Shown: one piece after another, positions 63,701 through 64,000 of the stretch | Numbering within the stretch: position 1 is the stretch's first letter | Layout of the letters: the number at the start of each line of letters is the position of its first letter | Assembly (NCBI GenBank): GCA_008828725.1 | Contig: MEHQ01004113.1 | Location: 77,712 to 141,711, forward strand | DNA from: Saccharina japonica | Lineage: Eukaryota; Sar; Phaeophyceae; Laminariales; Laminariaceae | Length of the DNA: 64,000 nucleotides | Reading direction: 5' to 3' | Translations under genes and position numbers: made by a program | Notes under the pieces: model-generated | What the model was told of the DNA's origin: nothing | What the model saw: only the letters and a program-made list of their open reading frames with translations | Databases searched by the model: none

Positions 63701-64000
63701 AAAGACAGGCAGCCAGAGCACACCAAAAGTACCTTCCAGCCAGCTGAGGCAGGTTTGTGCCCGTAGTACAGGCAGGTTCTACCAGCTAGTCGGTCTGGTA
63801 CTGGTACCTACTCTGTTTGCCGTCTCTTTCCTGCTTTCGTCCGCCGCGGTTTCCCTACGAACCCCCCCACCCTCTGTCTCCATTCCCTTGGGCGCCACCC
63901 ATACAACGGATACGTGGCACTTCCTACTCAGTTCCGTTTCGTCCTCGTGCCTCACACGAGAGTCCAGGAAAGAGAAGAGGAAGTAACAAAAAACAAAATG
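63701..64000. other. No gene recognised
   Basis: Mixed-composition sequence running to the window edge; no feature identified. Confidence 0.35.

Noticed and set aside
1..64000. CRISPR array, bacterial operon, rRNA operon or integrated virus
   Set aside because: The tandem repeats lack the spacer pattern of CRISPR arrays, there are no closely packed same-strand genes, no rRNA-like sequence was recognised, and no viral core gene was seen in the translations.

Overview
The window looks like a gene-poor, repeat-rich stretch of nuclear DNA from a photosynthetic stramenopile, most likely a brown alga. This rests on (i) a minus-strand gene with widely spaced exons in which each leucine-rich repeat occupies its own exon of exactly 72 nt (one of 81), a layout known from LRR genes of the brown alga Ectocarpus; (ii) introns of roughly 0.3-1.2 kb; (iii) short interstitial runs of CCCTAA, matching TTAGGG-type telomeres; and (iv) many non-autonomous transposons and tRNA-derived SINEs. 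The taxon is an inference. Nothing bacterial, organellar or viral was recognised, and there is no operon structure.

The best gene runs on the minus strand from about 36.2 kb to a stop at 27491. I assembled ten exons by eye: an LRR N-terminal cap, five LRR exons, a cysteine-bearing C-terminal cap split over two exons, an EGF-like cysteine-rich exon, and a 926-nt last exon with a GDPH-started domain resembling the von Willebrand D / plant root-cap family. All nine junctions have GT-AG borders and compatible phase, and the product looks secreted or cell-surface. The first exon (start and signal peptide) was not found. Other coding evidence: a multi-pass membrane protein ORF at 17.5-18.3 kb broken by one in-frame TAA, a 5'-truncated LINE reverse transcriptase C-terminus (47.9-48.9 kb), a decayed Ty1/copia-like pol (22.3-23.7 kb, minus), and a decayed 1.2-kb divergent two-frame module present twice in opposite orientation (21.0-22.2 and 56.0-57.25 kb).

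The rest is repeats. 0-10 kb: duplicated blocks with tRNA-like parts, a SINE, fold-back elements and a 635-bp element with a 9-bp target duplication. 9.9-16 kb: a 605-bp hAT-like element, then arrays of a 41-bp repeat in two diverged subfamilies, flanked by a palindromic CGAATATTCG repeat that itself carries a 915-bp TIR element with a perfect 9-bp target duplication. 24-26 kb: three tandem units of about 0.65 kb. 38.3-41.5 kb: a 3.2-kb PIF/Harbinger-like element (TAA duplication, about 50-bp TIRs) enclosing ten ~181-bp tandem monomers with a 545-bp higher-order repeat. 41.7-44.4 kb: a 0.5-kb duplicated block, one copy bracketed by direct repeats of about 125 bp. 46-54 kb: SINEs (one with a nested inverted-repeat insert), more 41-bp arrays and the LINE remnant. 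54-64 kb: mostly unassigned, with the second divergent module, an exact 76-bp duplication next to a tRNA-like sequence, and low-complexity tracts.

All calls come from reading sequence. No database search, splice predictor or alignment program was run, so element ends and exon borders are hand-made and boundaries of old repeats are approximate.
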